Assembly (NCBI RefSeq): GCF_035046505.1
Contig: NC_089827.1
Coordinates: 16,553,353 to 16,617,352 of the forward strand
Reading direction: 5' to 3'
From: Tiliqua scincoides
Taxonomy: Eukaryota; Chordata; Lepidosauria; Squamata; Scincidae
Length of the DNA: 64,000 bases
The notes beneath the pieces were generated by a model. The model had not been told where the DNA came from. It made no database searches and saw only the letters and a program-made list of their open reading frames with translations. This document shows positions 34,617 through 45,968 of this stretch, piece after piece. The first letter of the stretch is position 1. The number at the start of each line of letters is the position of its first letter. The position numbers and the translations under genes are program-made.

Positions 34617-34840
34617 AGCCCAATCCTATCCTTTCCCCTTTTCTTGCTAATGCAGCAGTTCCACTTCACCCTGCAGGGGTCAGTCCCAGAGGTCTCCTCT
34701 GGATAAGAGAACAAATGTTCCCTTACCTGGGGGTAAGACTCTAAAACACAGATGGTCTACTCAGACCAGGGCCAGTAACATCACTGGCTCAGATCCACAT
34801 GAACCAATTCCATGGGATCAAGTCCGGAAAGGGGTTTAGG
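34617..34840. repeat. MITE-D/B-like diverged copy
   Basis: Starts CAGCCCAATCCTATCC and includes 'GAACAAATGTTCCCTTACC'. Right end unclear. Confidence 0.45.
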
Positions 34841-35734
34841 ATTTGGCGGCGGCTGCTGCCACTGAACTCTCCCCTTTCCTGGACCCGATCCACACTGTCA
34901 CTGCCTTGCTGCCTTCAGGAAAAAAGAAAAAGAGAGCCCGGGCCAGGGGAGTGCATACCATCTGCTCTTATAGAGACTTGCAGTGACAGGCCTGAGAAAA
35001 CCGTTGAGGAAAAGCCTCCCCAACCTTCCCAGAGGCTATTGAATGGGTGCCCAGCAGGAAGGAAGAAGAGGAGCTCTCTCAACATTTGGGGTCCTGCTTC
35101 ACATCCCTCACTTTTTCTGATTCCTGATGGGGATAGACTTGGGGACCATGAATGAAAAGACCATGCCACAAGCTTTGGAACCCATTTCCCTTATAGACCC
35201 ATTCGGCCCATTCACTGTTGGTTTTTCTATCACTTACTAAAATGTTTTGTTCAGAAAGGCATTTAGTTCATTTTCTCCCACTTGTAGTTTGTAGCTTTCC
35301 CTGATTTTAATACTGGCATATTTTCAATTGGTTTGGATCATATTTATCTGTGAATATTTATATGGTTTCAGTTTCAGTTTCAATTTATTTGCTTAAAACC
35401 ATAGGTCATCGCAATACATTAAAAGAAAAACAACAACAAAATATATAACAATAATCAATAAAAACACTCATCCTTAAGATTTATGGAGTTTTGTATGGAT
35501 CTTTTTTGCGACTTCGGCAAAATACGTATTTATATGTGTTATTTGTATTTTTCAAAATGTTGTGAATTACCTTGGGGACAGAAATACAGGGTATAAATGC
35601 CTGGATAAATAAGTACTAAGTAATAAATAAGACTGCCAAAGGATCATCATAGCCAAGCACAGATTCCCCATATACAAGACTGATGCCATTGCCACTGCAC
35701 TACACTGCTTTCTTTCTATAAGAAACAATCTAGG
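34841..35734. other. Unclassified DNA with LINE-tail-like pieces
   Basis: 35365-35410 (CAATTTATTTGCTTAAAACC on the plus strand) looks like the reverse of a LINE 3' tail. 35545-35625 ('GAATTACCTTGGGGACAGAA', 'GGTATAAATGCC') looks like an L2-type tail. Neither can be assigned firmly. No gene recognised. Confidence 0.35.
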
Positions 35735-36036
35735 ACAGAGTTTCTCAACTGGTGGTGTCCAATGGTATGCACAGCATCTGCAAACACCCACCACATGGCG
35801 ATAGACGCAACGTTACAAACAGTGGTAGGAGGTTTGGCTTAGTGATCAGAGCAGCATGCGGTATTGCACACTTTAAAAAGCCCATCCACCAGCCTTGAGC
35901 CTCTTATCACTGCATTTTGTGTGGTACCTGGCCTCCCAACCTGGAAGCAACTGGTGATGACATCATTACCAGTTACTTCAGGTGGTACATACAAAAATTT
36001 GACCATGGGAAGTGGTGTGAGGGTTGAGAAACTCTG
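35735..36036. mobile_element. hAT-2 miniature element
   Basis: CAGAGTTTCTCAAC and GTTGAGAAACTCTG are perfect 14-bp inverted ends. Flanks atctagga and ctgtagga match 6 of 8. Interior 'AACTGGTGATGACATCATTA' recurs in the three other hAT-2 copies. Confidence 0.85.
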
Positions 36037-36375
36037 CTGTAGGATTGTGGAGAAAACATATAGGCAGCTCTTGATAAATCTGAGATCTCAGAATGGCATT
36101 AGGGGCCAGGACCGAGGTCAGTACCCTGGACAGCTCCTAAACCTTTCCCCCATGGTTCCTATTGCTTGCTTCTTCAGCCTGCTTATCCCCAGTTCCATTC
36201 TCTTCCATCCATCAGTTCCTTGAAAGTGTAAAAGGGGGAGGGTACCTCTAAATCTTGGGAAGCAGAACAAGTTATGCAAAATAGGCCTGCACACATTGGG
36301 TTCATATAGATAAATAGGTGCCAACTTGGTGGGAAGGTAGCAGCTTGGTGGGAATAAACAGCTTAGGCATTTATT
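36037..36375. other. Unique DNA, no gene seen
   Basis: No recognised feature. Confidence 0.4.
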
Positions 36376-36377
36376 CA

Positions 36378-36500
36378 TGCCGCCCACATGACCACAGAAA
36401 CTGTCTAAGGGACAACGCCAGCTCTTTGGCTTAGAAACAGATGAGTGCCGTCCCTAGAGTCGGAAATGACTAGGCTTAATGCCAGGGGAATCTTGACCTT
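36378..36500 (+). mobile_element. Bov-B-type LINE (or Sauria SINE) 3' end
   Basis: 'ACGCCAGCTCTTTGGCTTAG', 'GATGAGTGCCG' and 'TAGAGTCGGAAATGACTAGG' followed by 'CAGGGGAATCTTGACCTTT' match the 3' end I know from squamate Bov-B LINEs, shared with Sauria SINEs. Only the tail is present, so the two cannot be told apart. Confidence 0.7.
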
Positions 36501-36502
36501 TA

Positions 36503-36575
36503 TGCTTGCCTACTCACAAGCAAGCCCCATTGTCTTCAATGAGGCCTACTCCCAGGAAAAAGTGCATAGGATTGC
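36503..36575. mobile_element. Small palindromic MITE, partial
   Basis: 'AAGCCCCATTGTCTTCAATG' then 'GGCCTACTCCCAGGAAAAAG' and GCATAGGATTGC: one of several ~90-bp foldback copies (others at 45699, 54862, 55097, 58253). Resembles Chompy-type reptile elements from memory. Confidence 0.6.
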
Positions 36576-36601
36576 ACTTGCAGATAAATTATAGGGGCAG
36601 G

Positions 36602-36953
36602 AGGGCAGGAGGTCTGGTCTAGAGGGTAGAGCCTCCGTCTGCCTGAAGATAACATCCACAAGGTTGCCAGTTCGAGGCCACCAGCACCGTGCGACCTTGG
36701 AGCAGCTGACAAGCTGAAGCCGAGCAATTCCATCTGCTCTGAGCGTGGGAGGCCAGAATGTGAAGCCAGATCGGAATAAGACACCTTGAATGTAGTGGTT
36801 CTTGAAAGAAAGAACCTTCTTTGAAATTGTAAAAATCCCTATTTAATAAGGGATTTAATAAAGCCTGCCTATGTAAACCGCCTTGAATAAAGTCTTGAAT
36901 AAAGACCAAGAAAGGCGGTATATAAATACCTGTTATTATTATTATTATTACTG
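36602..36953 (+). mobile_element. tRNA-derived SINE, plus strand
   Basis: A-box-like TGGTCTAGAGGG near 36614 and B-box-like AGTTCGAGGCC near 36669 indicate a tRNA-derived polymerase III head. The tail contains TAAACCGCCTTGAAT and AAGGCGGTATATAAATACC, a hairpin tail, then (TTA)n at 36934-36953. Same family as 25400-25747. Confidence 0.85.
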
Positions 36954-36959
36954 TGCAGA

Positions 36960-38705
36960 TTGCCTGGAGCAAGTTTTTTCCACAATCATTCATCTGTTTT
37001 GTTTTGTTTTTTTTTAACATAAATGTAATAATGATCTACTACAGGGAAATTGCAGGGCACTTTCCCAAGGTGGGTTCCTGCAATGAATCCATTATCAATG
37101 CCTGCATGTGTGCAGTGACAGAAAAGAAATATAGAATGTTGTGCTGCTGTATTTATGCCAAGGTGGTGTAACTACAACAGGAGTGGGCTTGTTTCCCTAC
37201 CAGGAACGTACAGAGCTTTTGTAAATAACAGAAAAACGAAGGTGGGTGTAGCAGCTTGTTCTTTTCTGTTTTGGTATTACTCATATGGCAGAGGCTTATA
37301 ATGGCCTTTCTAACAATGCTCAGTAATACACCATGTCTTATATGTAACCCAAAATACTCTGTGTTCATTTCAAGCCCTTAAATGTTAGGTAAGCTCAGTA
37401 ATCCACATCGAGTACCAGCTGCACTGAATTATTCTCTGTCGCCACAGTTTTGTGTTCTCTTACACGTAACTGATGGAGGTTTACACTTCCGCGAATTAGT
37501 GGCTTTCCTGTAGGCCTGAAAAACCCACAACACAGAAAGAGAATAGAACTATACAACACTTAGAAAGAAAACACTTAAAGAAGGCAAACGTCCTTTAGTG
37601 CGCGCACATGGGATGAATGAGCCCTACAAAGCAGGTTGCCATTAGGGCTCAGATGGCAAGCAGGAGAGGCCGCTTACATGGTGCGTTGTGGTGCCTGCAA
37701 TAATTACCATGCCACCCCCTGTTGCTACACCACTGCTGCAATGTGACTTACCTGTTTTCTTTACCTACTACCAATGTGCCAAAGTGTGCTGGACTCACCA
37801 GCGCCTAGTGTAGAGGTGTCTAACTATTAAAATGCCTTCAACTCCAGTCCTGGGTTCATGGGCACACTTTCAATTTGTACTCAGATGAGAGTTTTCTGCA
37901 TTTTCTCTATAAGAAGTGGTTTAAATAGTTGCAGCTTGATCATATCTATGCAAGGCTTGCATAGGCATATTTAACCAGAAGTAGACCAATGAGATTTACT
38001 CTCAAGCACAGGGCTGCAACCTTATTCCATTACATCCTTAGAACAGTCAAGGTCTGTTCTCATATGACTACACTTGGTAAATATTATGAAGACATTTCTT
38101 TTCCACCTTGCTTTGGAGGAATTTCTGATCAAAGCAGAGTCAAAGGGCTTCCATTCAGTCACACTGAAGTGTGCTTTTATGCTGTGCGCCAGACTCTTGA
38201 GTGAGCGCTGAACTAAGCACTTAGCAGGTCAACTGCAAAGTTCTTGTTTTCAATTGGTGGCATTAAACAATTCATGAAAGTGTTTACCTCTAGAATAAAT
38301 CTATCCTATGAAGTTGTCCATGTGGACAAAAAAAAACATTAAGGAGTTTGAGGAAGAGCTTTGTAACAGCAGAGGTCACAGCAAGACAAAGTCTGGGAGA
38401 AGACACGTTGCAGTCAGTGTGGGTAGAGTATGGCCATGCCAGTCCAAGCTAAAAGCATAAGAATAAACACACCACTTTTCAATAAAAAGTAGTTCACTAC
38501 TATGCTCTACTACTCACTGTGGGCTCAAATCCTTCACTCAAGAACTCATTTTCTGTCATTTCTGTGACCAGTCTGACCTTCCCTGATCCTATCGTCTTTT
38601 ATCAAGGCCTGTCCTCTTCTTTCTCCTGGTGCACCAAAGCTCCAAGATTATAAACATGACCCAATGAATCAAATCTTTCTGATTGGATGATTGTTAATGG
38701 ATTAA
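36960..38705. other. Mostly unique DNA; partial hAT-3 end
   Basis: 37640-37733 ends GTTGCTACACCACTG and shares 'AGAGGCCGCTTACATGGTGC' type sequence with hAT-3. The rest has no recognised gene or repeat. Confidence 0.4.
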
Positions 38706-38712
38706 CATAACC

Positions 38713-39052
38713 CAATGTTTCACAACCAGTTGTGCTTGTACCACTAGCGGTACTTAAGCTGGTGTCCAGTGGTACACGTGGAACCCCGAGACCTCTGCCC
38801 CGAGACCCTGGCAGTGAGACCAGCAATGTAACATAACAAGCAACAGTAGAAGACTTGACAGAGCTTTAGCAAGTGCCCAAGCAAGCCATCCTGTCCACCC
38901 TGATCCTCTCACCAGTGTTTGTTGCATTGCGCCTAGCTTCCCAAACTGGAAGTAACTGGTGATGACATCATAGCCAATTACATCCAGTCGTACTTTCCAG
39001 GAGGTGGACTATGTGAAGTGGTACAGAGGGGGCCATATATTGAGAAATGCTG
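38713..39052. mobile_element. hAT-2 element, diverged
   Basis: Left end CAATGTTTCACAAC, right end ATTGAGAAATGCTG, interior 'GTAACTGGTGATGACATCAT'. No good flanking duplication, consistent with age. Confidence 0.7.
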
Positions 39053-39054
39053 AT

Positions 39055-40160
39055 CTAATCCATTTTGACTAAGTTTTGCCATCCTGATTTTTCAGCCATA
39101 ATTCAGTGCACAGTCCCATAACTGTAAAACTAAATACTCTGCAAGGATGATCTTAGCCTAAGCTCAGTGAAAATGTTAGTTGTGTATGGATTACTAACAA
39201 AAGAATCACACTGGTTATCCTTATATTGACCATCATTATAGACGAACTATCCATTACCTGGAAGTAGAGTAGATGTAACAAAGGTACTTTTACTAATTCA
39301 TACTTTTAAGAATAAAACACATGATGCAAAACAGCCAAATATCTAGCAGATGTGTCATTGTTTACTCCAGCTTTACTTACTATGCTGTCAAGTATTTCTA
39401 TTATACAATTATAGTGATCAAGAAACAATTCCCTAATAAAAAACTTTTTTTGCCATAAACTTTAGTGTAATGTCTCCATCTAGTGGCAGAAGTATAAAAA
39501 AGTATTTTTTTTCTTTTTTTTTACAGGTACCTAAATGTGGATTTTACACATTTTTTAAAATATGGCTTTACAGCACATGTTCGACACTCTGAGCTGGTGC
39601 ACAGGCAACTGTGTGTGTATAAAACATCCCTCCTTGCTTCCAAATCAGAATCTGCTCTCAATGTAATTGTTAATGCCAAAAAAAAGGCCTGATTAGTTTT
39701 GCATGTTAACCCACCTGACTGTTAAGAGATATGCCTCCATCACAATTCTGTATATTGGAGCATCCCTGCTGGTAAAGGTAACTTCCATAATGACTTTTTA
39801 CCAAGATGTGCATGATGACCTATAAAGCCCATATGGAAGAAGCAATGAAGGGCTTCTTTCTGCCTGTCAAAACAATATAACATGATGAATTAGACAAATT
39901 ATTCTGCTACAAATGTGCACTAATGTGGCTTGATTCAATGAACTAGATTTACAAGTGATCAACAGTGAACAGGAGACGGTAGATCACCGCATATACCTAT
40001 GTCAGGAAATCATTTATTTAAATATACCTCAGTATTAAAGATCTCCTGGCATAGCTGTCATATCAGATAGAAAACATCCAGAGTACATCTACAAACAGAG
40101 GGCTGGTGGTCCTGCATGAAGGTAAAAAGAGTAAGATAAGAGACTTTTCCAGTGGTAGAG
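39055..40160. other. Unique AT-rich DNA, no gene seen
   Basis: No recognised feature over about 1.1 kb. Confidence 0.4.

Positions 40161-40161
<1 letters not shown>

Positions 40162-40233
<72 letters not shown>
40162..40233. repeat. (TTGA)n microsatellite
   Basis: About 18 tandem units, directly abutting a Tigger-like end. Confidence 0.97.
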
Positions 40234-40275
40234 CAGTGGGCCCTCCTTATTCATGGATGCCAAGTCCATGGCCTC
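40234..40275 (+). mobile_element. Tigger-like left end
   Basis: CAGTGGGCCCTCCTTATTCA followed by 'TGGATGCCAAGTCCATGG' matches the end type seen at 3944 in reverse. Remainder missing or unrecognisable. Confidence 0.5.
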
Positions 40276-40499
40276 ATTTCTGTCTACCTGTCTCCATTGC
40301 TTCTCCTCCTCTTTTCACTCCCTGGATTGGAAATGGAAGTGGGGAAGAGGAACTGTGGAGGGGAGGAGATTGCTGAGATACAATGCTGACGAGCACATGG
40401 AGCTGATACATCATTGGGAAAGGGACAGCATTTGGCACACTGCCTCAGACTTCAGAAGCTTTTGGGTCAGCCCTGTGCCTCCTTCACCAGCTGTTCTGC

Positions 40500-41970
40500 C
40501 AGATTCCCACTCCAAGCCTCACTTAGGGAACCTATGCCCACTCTAACCTAATTAGCTCCCCTTTTGTTCCCCAACAATGGCCCCAGTTCTCTACGGCAGT
40601 ACTGCTAGACTCCACCACCAGGGTAGCTTGCCTGTTTAAACTGCAGGGACCCCTCCTCCCAGTCCCTAAGGCAGCAGTCCTTCCAGGTCCTTCCAGCACA
40701 CCTCAGCTCTCCAGCTCTCCGCAGCCTGTTTGAGTAGTCCATTAGTCAGTGAGCCAGAAGGTCAGTCCACAAAGCAGAGTATCCAAGTCAAAGTCCAAAG
40801 TCAATAAGCCAAGTCACAGTTCAAGGTCAGGTTCCAGGTAAGTCAGTCAAATCAGTCAGAGTATCCAAGTCCAAAGTCAATAAGCCGGCCCAGTCAGTCT
40901 CCTCTCCAACCTGCTCTCCTTCTACAACCTACACCCACTTCCTGCCTCAGGTGTTCCTTACATCCTTAGGGATCTCACTGCCTCTAGTGGCTGCAGCTGT
41001 GCAGCACAAATGTGTTGGCAACCTTCAGTCTCGAAAGACTATGGTATCGCGCTCTGAAAGGTGGTTCTGGAACAGCGTCTAGTGTGGCTGAAAAGGCCAA
41101 TTCGGGAGTGACAATCCCTTCCACACTGGGAGCAAGTGCAGTCTGTCCCTGGTCTGTCTCCCTGGCTATGGGCCTTCCTTCTTTGCCTCTTTGCCTCACA
41201 CTGTTGGCCAAGTGTCTCTTCAAACTGGGAAAGGCCATGCTGCACAGCCTGCCTCCAAGCGGGCCGCTCAGAGGCCAGGGTTTCCCACTTGTTGAGGTCC
41301 ACTCCTAAGGCCTTCAGATCCCTCTTGCAGATGTCCTTGTATTGCAGCTGTGGTCTACCTGTAGGGTGCTTTCCTTGCACGAGTTCTCCATAGAGGAGAT
41401 CCTTTGGGATCCGGCCATTATCCATTCTCACGACATGACCAAGCCAACGCAGGCATCTCTGTTTCAGCAGTGCATAAATGCTAGGGATTCCAGCACGTTC
41501 CAGGACTGTGTTGTTTGGAACTTTGTCCTGCCAGGTGATGCCGAGAATGCGTCGGAGGCAGCGCATGTGGAAAGCGTTCAATTTCCTCTCCTGTTGTGAG
41601 CAGAGTCCATGACTTGCTGCAGTACAGAAGTGTACTCAGGACGCAAGCTCTGTAGACCTGGATCTTGGTATGTTCCGTCAGCTTCTTGTTGGACCAGACT
41701 CTCTTTGTGAGTCTGGAAAACGTGGTAGCTGCTTTACCGATGCGTTTGTTTAGCTCGGTATTGAGAGAAAGAGTGTCGGAGATCGTTGAGCCAAGGTACA
41801 CAAAGTCATGGACAACCTCCAGTTCATGCACAGAGATTGTAATGCAGGGAGGTGAGTCCACATCCTGAACCATGACCTGTGTTTTCTTAAGGCTAAGCAC
41901 ACCCTTTGCTGAAAGGCCAGGCCTTAACTCTTAAAGGGGCCACTGCAGACACCACATTCTACCTTTTCGC
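40500..41970. mobile_element. LTR-like repeat (fossil), copy 1, split by a LINE
   Basis: 40500-41010 aligns by eye with 58755-59330 ('GCTCCCCTTTTGTTCCCCAA', 'TGGACCCCACC', 'CCTCTAGTGGCTGCAGCTGT'), and 41904-41970 resembles 59600-59670. Two dispersed copies of a 600-700 bp non-coding block with no internal open frame suggest a solo LTR, but neither border is proven. The LINE at 41013-41903 lies inside it and is younger. Confidence 0.4.
41013..41903 (-). mobile_element. LINE 3' half, partner of the 5S-SINE
   Basis: Minus-strand frames at 41481-41900 (KTQVMVQDVDSPPC, VYLGSTIS, ELNKRIGKAATTFSRL) and 41039-41581 (FHMRCLRRILGITWQDKVPN, RWLGHVVRMD, GRPQLQYKDICKRDLKALG) are the carboxy third of a non-LTR reverse transcriptase. 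The end has a zinc finger C-x2-C-x12-H-x3-C (CSQCGRDCHSRIGLFSHTRR). One frameshift near 41500-41580 separates the frames. The copy is 5'-truncated at about 41903. The 3' tail (41013-41057), read on the minus strand, is GATACCATAGTCTTTCGAGA then 'CTGAAGGTTGCCAAC', the tail of the 5S-SINEs. The clade is not certain; APE-type LINE by the look of the carboxy end. Confidence 0.88.
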
Positions 41971-42091
41971 CAGATCTTCCATGGTTCCAATACACCAACC
42001 AATGAACTAACGCAAGGGCCTACAGAAAGAAGTTATTGACAGGTCAGGAGAAGAGAAGATGCTGGCTGCTTCTGCCTCCATCTGTCTAGGT

Positions 42092-42435
42092 CAGTGTTTC
42101 TCAAGGTTTGCCCTCCACCATACCACTTCACATGGTCCATCTATTTAAAGTACCACTGTAAGTAACTGGTGATGACATCATTGCCAGTTATTTCTGGGTT
42201 GGGAGACCAGATGCAATGTGACAAACACCAATAAGAGGCTCAAGGTGGACAGGAGGGCTTTTTCGAGCACAGAAAAGCATGTTTTGGAGCTTGGCCCACT
42301 GAGCTGAGTCTCCTACCACTGCTTGTTGTGTTGCATTCCTGGTCTTATTGCAAGGTGGCAGGTGTCCAACAAGTGCGACCAGACACCACCTCAAGTATCA
42401 ATGGTGGTACCCATACCACAAGTTGAGAAACAGTC
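42092..42435. mobile_element. hAT-2 miniature element
   Basis: Left end CAGTGTTTCTCAAGG, right end AGTTGAGAAACAGTC. Flanks gtctaggt and atctaggt match 7 of 8. Interior shares 'GTAACTGGTGATGACATCAT' and 'CAATAAGAGGCTCAAGGTGG' with the family. Confidence 0.8.
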
Positions 42436-42676
42436 ATCTAGGTGAGTGAGCCAAATGTGGGGTAGCCCTGGCTCCATATGCCAGGAGAGCTTCCTATGCA
42501 CTATTGGACCCACATTCCAGAGACTTGAAGTACTGCAGTTATTATTATTTGTTGGTTTGGGTGCAGCTTTTAAGCAAACAGATCAAGGAAAGCATCTCAC
42601 TGTCTACAAAGGGCAAAGCCGAGTAAGGAGATTGACTCCCCTGCATTCTCTTCTGAGAATCAAGCAAGTGGTAGTA

Positions 42677-42952
42677 CAACCATTTTCAATATTTTTCTTC
42701 TCAAAGCACACTGATCTCTATGGTCTTCTCAATGGTCTTGTCTCTTGTGATGTCACTTCCAGCTTCTGGGAGACTCTTCCGGGTTCTGTAGCTCTGTTTC
42801 TAGGGCAACTGACTGTAGTAACAAATTGCCTGTCCCTCTTCATCCGCTGGCAGAGCCTACAGACAGTTGCTCTAGATTTAGACTCCCATGGCGCACCTGC
42901 AGACCTTTCATGGCACACCAGTGTGCCGTTGAACACCAGTTGAAAATCACTG
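42677..42952. mobile_element. hAT-1 miniature element
   Basis: Left end CAACCATTTTCAATATTTTT, right end CAGTTGAAAATCACTG, with 'GGCACACCAGTGTGCC' near the right end. Flanks tggtagta and tgatagca match 6 of 8. Confidence 0.75.
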
Positions 42953-42959
42953 TGATAGC

Positions 42960-43380
42960 AGGATTGATTTCATTCAAACCAATCAGATTGCACTTTGGCA
43001 ACGGATTCCTAGTATGAGTCAAAATCAGCACACAACCCATCTTTTCAGTTCTCCTCGATATGCACAGCACACGCTCTGCCCTCCTAAAAATGTATTCTTC
43101 TTTGTTTTCTCTGCACTTTCAAGAGGCTGGTTTCTACTTGAGTCTTGTGCATTGACTCATTATTCAGAGTTATGTGCAGCTTTGTTCCCAGAAGCTTACA
43201 AATTAAATCTGCCTCAAAAATATTCACCGGCATTATTGCTCGCTTAATTAAGTAGGAAAATCATTCCATGGAGGTGATTCATGCAGTAGTTCAGTTCAAC
43301 ACCTGGATAATAACTGTACCTTTAATATTATCGTAAGTACGAACTGTTAAATCTTTGCAAGGAAATGCAGCAAGGTGAGC
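42960..43380. other. Unique DNA, no gene seen
   Basis: No recognised feature. Confidence 0.4.
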
Positions 43381-43382
43381 TT

Positions 43383-43763
43383 CAAGGCTGGCCCTTCCAT
43401 GAGGCACAGTGTGACATTCACCTCAAGTGGAACCCACAGCAGGGAGTAGGCATCACTACCCTGACTTCCACTGCCTTATGCAATACCCAACCTGCCTGCA
43501 TGCCTCCCATGACCTCTGCTCTATCTCACCTCCACCCCCTGTCTACTTCCTGTGGATGCTACTCCAGCCACCATCACTGTTGCTGCTGCAGCTCTTTCAT
43601 CTCTTCTTCTGGAAGAGGGAGAGTGCTGGAATACAGCATCTCCTCACCACTCTACCTTCATCTTCCAAAAAGAGGTAACTGGAGACAAAGGAACCAGCCT
43701 TGGAAGCTTCCCCTCCTTCACTGCTACAAGCAATCCTACTCAGAAGCTTGCCTTGGATTAGGA
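43383..43763. repeat. Possible DNA-element remnant
   Basis: 'AAGGCTGGCCCTTCCATGAGG' resembles the start of a reptile DNA element (GGCYGGCCCTNCCATNAGGC). The right border is not seen. A 133-codon frame here lacks any known domain. Confidence 0.35.
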
Positions 43764-44036
43764 TAGTGGTTCCCAAACTTGCCGTGGGCTACAAGACACT
43801 GCCCTTCTTTCACAGCAAGCTCTTCTTCCCAACTCTCTACAGCACTGCCATCTTGAATCATACAAGATCCAAAAAGAGGTCGCCATGAAAGAAGGTTAAT
43901 CCAAGATGGCAGCATCTGGGAGAACAAGAAAGAAGTGGCTGCTGGGGACATATCGCAGCATTCGTTCACCGTGACACTCCTATGAGTTTGCTGCGGCAAC
44001 CTCTGGCATCATTGCACACAGTTTTGGAACCTCCGC
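43764..44036. mobile_element. hAT-like element, diverged
   Basis: Left end TAGTGGTTCCCAAACTTGC, right end CACAGTTTTGGAACCTCCGC. Flanks do not match, so the borders are approximate. Confidence 0.5.
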
Positions 44037-44078
44037 AGCTCCATGTCTGAGGCAAAGCTCCACAATGGCGCTCCAAAA

Positions 44079-44533
44079 AAAATTATGCAGGGGATGGACA
44101 GAGTGGATAGAGAGATGCTCTTTACACTCTCACATAACACCAGAACCAGGGGACATCCACTAAAATTGAGTGTTGGGAGAGTTAGAACAGACAAAGAAAA
44201 TATTTCTTTACTTGGCATGTGGTTGGTCTGTGGAACTCCTTGCCACAGGATGTGGTGACGGCATCTGGCCTGGATGCCTTTAAAAGGGGATTGGACAAGT
44301 TTCTGGAGGAAAAATCCATTACAGGTTGCAAGCCATGATGTGTATGTGCAACCTCCTGATTTTAGAAATGGGCTATGTCAGAATGCCAGATGCAAGGGAG
44401 GGCACCAGGATGAGGTCTCTTGTTATCTGGTGTGCTCCCTGGGGCATTTGGTGGGCCGCTGTGAGATACAGGAAGCTGGACTAGATGGGCCTATGGCCTG
44501 ATCCAGTGGGGCTGTTCTTATGTTCTTATGTTC
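44079..44533 (+). mobile_element. CR1 LINE 3' end
   Basis: Encodes IMQGMDRVDREMLFTLSHNT then RGHPLKLSVGRVRTD, the CR1 ORF2 carboxy end, with the frame broken afterwards. The 3' untranslated region ends in two to three TTCTTATG units at 44513-44533. 5'-truncated. Confidence 0.92.
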
Positions 44534-44534
44534 C

Positions 44535-45448
44535 CCCCGCAAGCTATCGCCACTTGCCCATACAGAAATCTGCTCCCCACTACTCACCAGAGGCTCACAG
44601 AGCCTCACGCAACCTCCTCCCACACTGGGGAAACCTGTGTGAGGTTCCCCAGTGCTATAAACTGTGCTTCCAGCAAACCAAAAGCAGTTTCCGCCCCCGT
44701 TGGGAGCCTCAGAGAGGCTTCCATGGGGTCCTAGCAGCTGGTGCTTGGGGCATTTGCCCTGTGGTAGGCACGCAACTGAGTTTTGGAACTACTAGATTAG
44801 GGGAGGACAGTGGAGGCAGGCTCTTGAAGCTCCTCTGCTGCTGCCACCTCTCCTTCCTCCTTCCCCAATATATCTAGAAACTTACCTGGGGCAGGGAAAA
44901 TGCTGCTGGTGCTTCAGTTCCCAGCAGGGCACGTTTTTGTTTTTTTTCCCACCAGGACTACAAGTTTCAGCATCCCCTGTAGGAAACGGAATAAATTTTC
45001 ACTGAAGTTATCACATTAGAACTCCATCAGATTCCCTTTCACTCAAAAGTGTTGCACCACCACTAGATTAAACTGTAAACCATGCTCAACAGAAGAACCT
45101 CTGTTTTTATCCATAAAGGATAGGCAGAAAAAAGTAACAAAGGGCAACAACAAATTGTAAAGAACTACTGTCCAGAATAGTCTGCATATGTAACAACCAC
45201 AGGCCAATTCAGACCATATTTTACCTGTCCAACTGTGCCCGTGTGATAGGATATGTGCATGTTCATGAAGCACACATGCCCTGTCCTCTCTCCTCACATC
45301 CAGGGGAATTTGGGACATTTCTTTTTGTGGTTGAGTGTGCTGGTCAAAGGAAATGAGTAGGTTTATCAGCATACATACTGTCAATTTTAAAAATGCCTGA
45401 ATTATCCCAGATTGGGAGGGAGGCCCAACTGGGAACACCCTGTCCATC
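44535..45448. other. Unique DNA, no gene seen
   Basis: No recognised repeat. Frames of 130 and 145 codons on opposite strands have no motif. Confidence 0.4.
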
Positions 45449-45456
45449 AGTTGGAC

Positions 45457-45917
45457 CAGGGATGTCAAACATAAGGCCATGGGCTGGATGTAGCCCCCAG
45501 AAGCTCTTTATTCAGCACTCGGGCTCTCCCAGCACCACCATCAGTTGCTCCCAGCTGCTGAGCTGTGCTGAGCTGTCACTGCAATAAGGGAAGCCAGCAT
45601 GATAACTGGGCACTCCCAGATCTTGAAAATATGATGAAGATTTGCATATTTTCTTTTCTTTCTAATGAGAACTATAATGAGTTCTTAGGTGAGAAAAAAG
45701 TGCTAATGGCTGTAATCCTAACCACACTTTCCTGAGAGTAAGCCCCATTGAACAAAATAGGAATTACTTCTGAGTAGATCTGGTTAGGATTGTGTCCTAT
45801 TTCTGGTCATGACCTGCTTAATGACATCACTTCCTGCTTTATGGCATCACTCCTGGCCCTCAGCAAGCATCATGAATGTTATTCAGCCCACTGTATGAAA
45901 CGAGTTGGACACCCCTG
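45457..45917. mobile_element. hAT-4 (Charlie-like) element with nested palindromic MITE
   Basis: Ends CAGGGATGTCAAAC and GTTGGACACCCCTG are inverted, related to the ends of the autonomous element at 4798. Flanks agttggac (45449-45456) and agctggac (45918-45925) match 7 of 8. A ~100-bp palindromic MITE at 45699-45798 is nested, as the copy at 26479 lacks it. Confidence 0.82.
45699..45798. mobile_element. Small palindromic MITE nested in hAT-4
   Basis: 'GTAATCCTAACCACACTTTC' at one end and 'GATCTGGTTAGGATTGTGTCC' at the other, with a self-complementary middle (AGTAAGCCCCATTGAACAAA ... ATTACTTCTG). Confidence 0.75.
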
Positions 45918-45968
45918 AGCTGGACTGATAAACTGGTACCATGTTTCCTTGAGGCCCGAATGACAGTT

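Noticed and set aside
40063-40269. Repeated Ser-Ile-Asn-Gln frame
   Set aside because: Translation of the (TTGA)n microsatellite.
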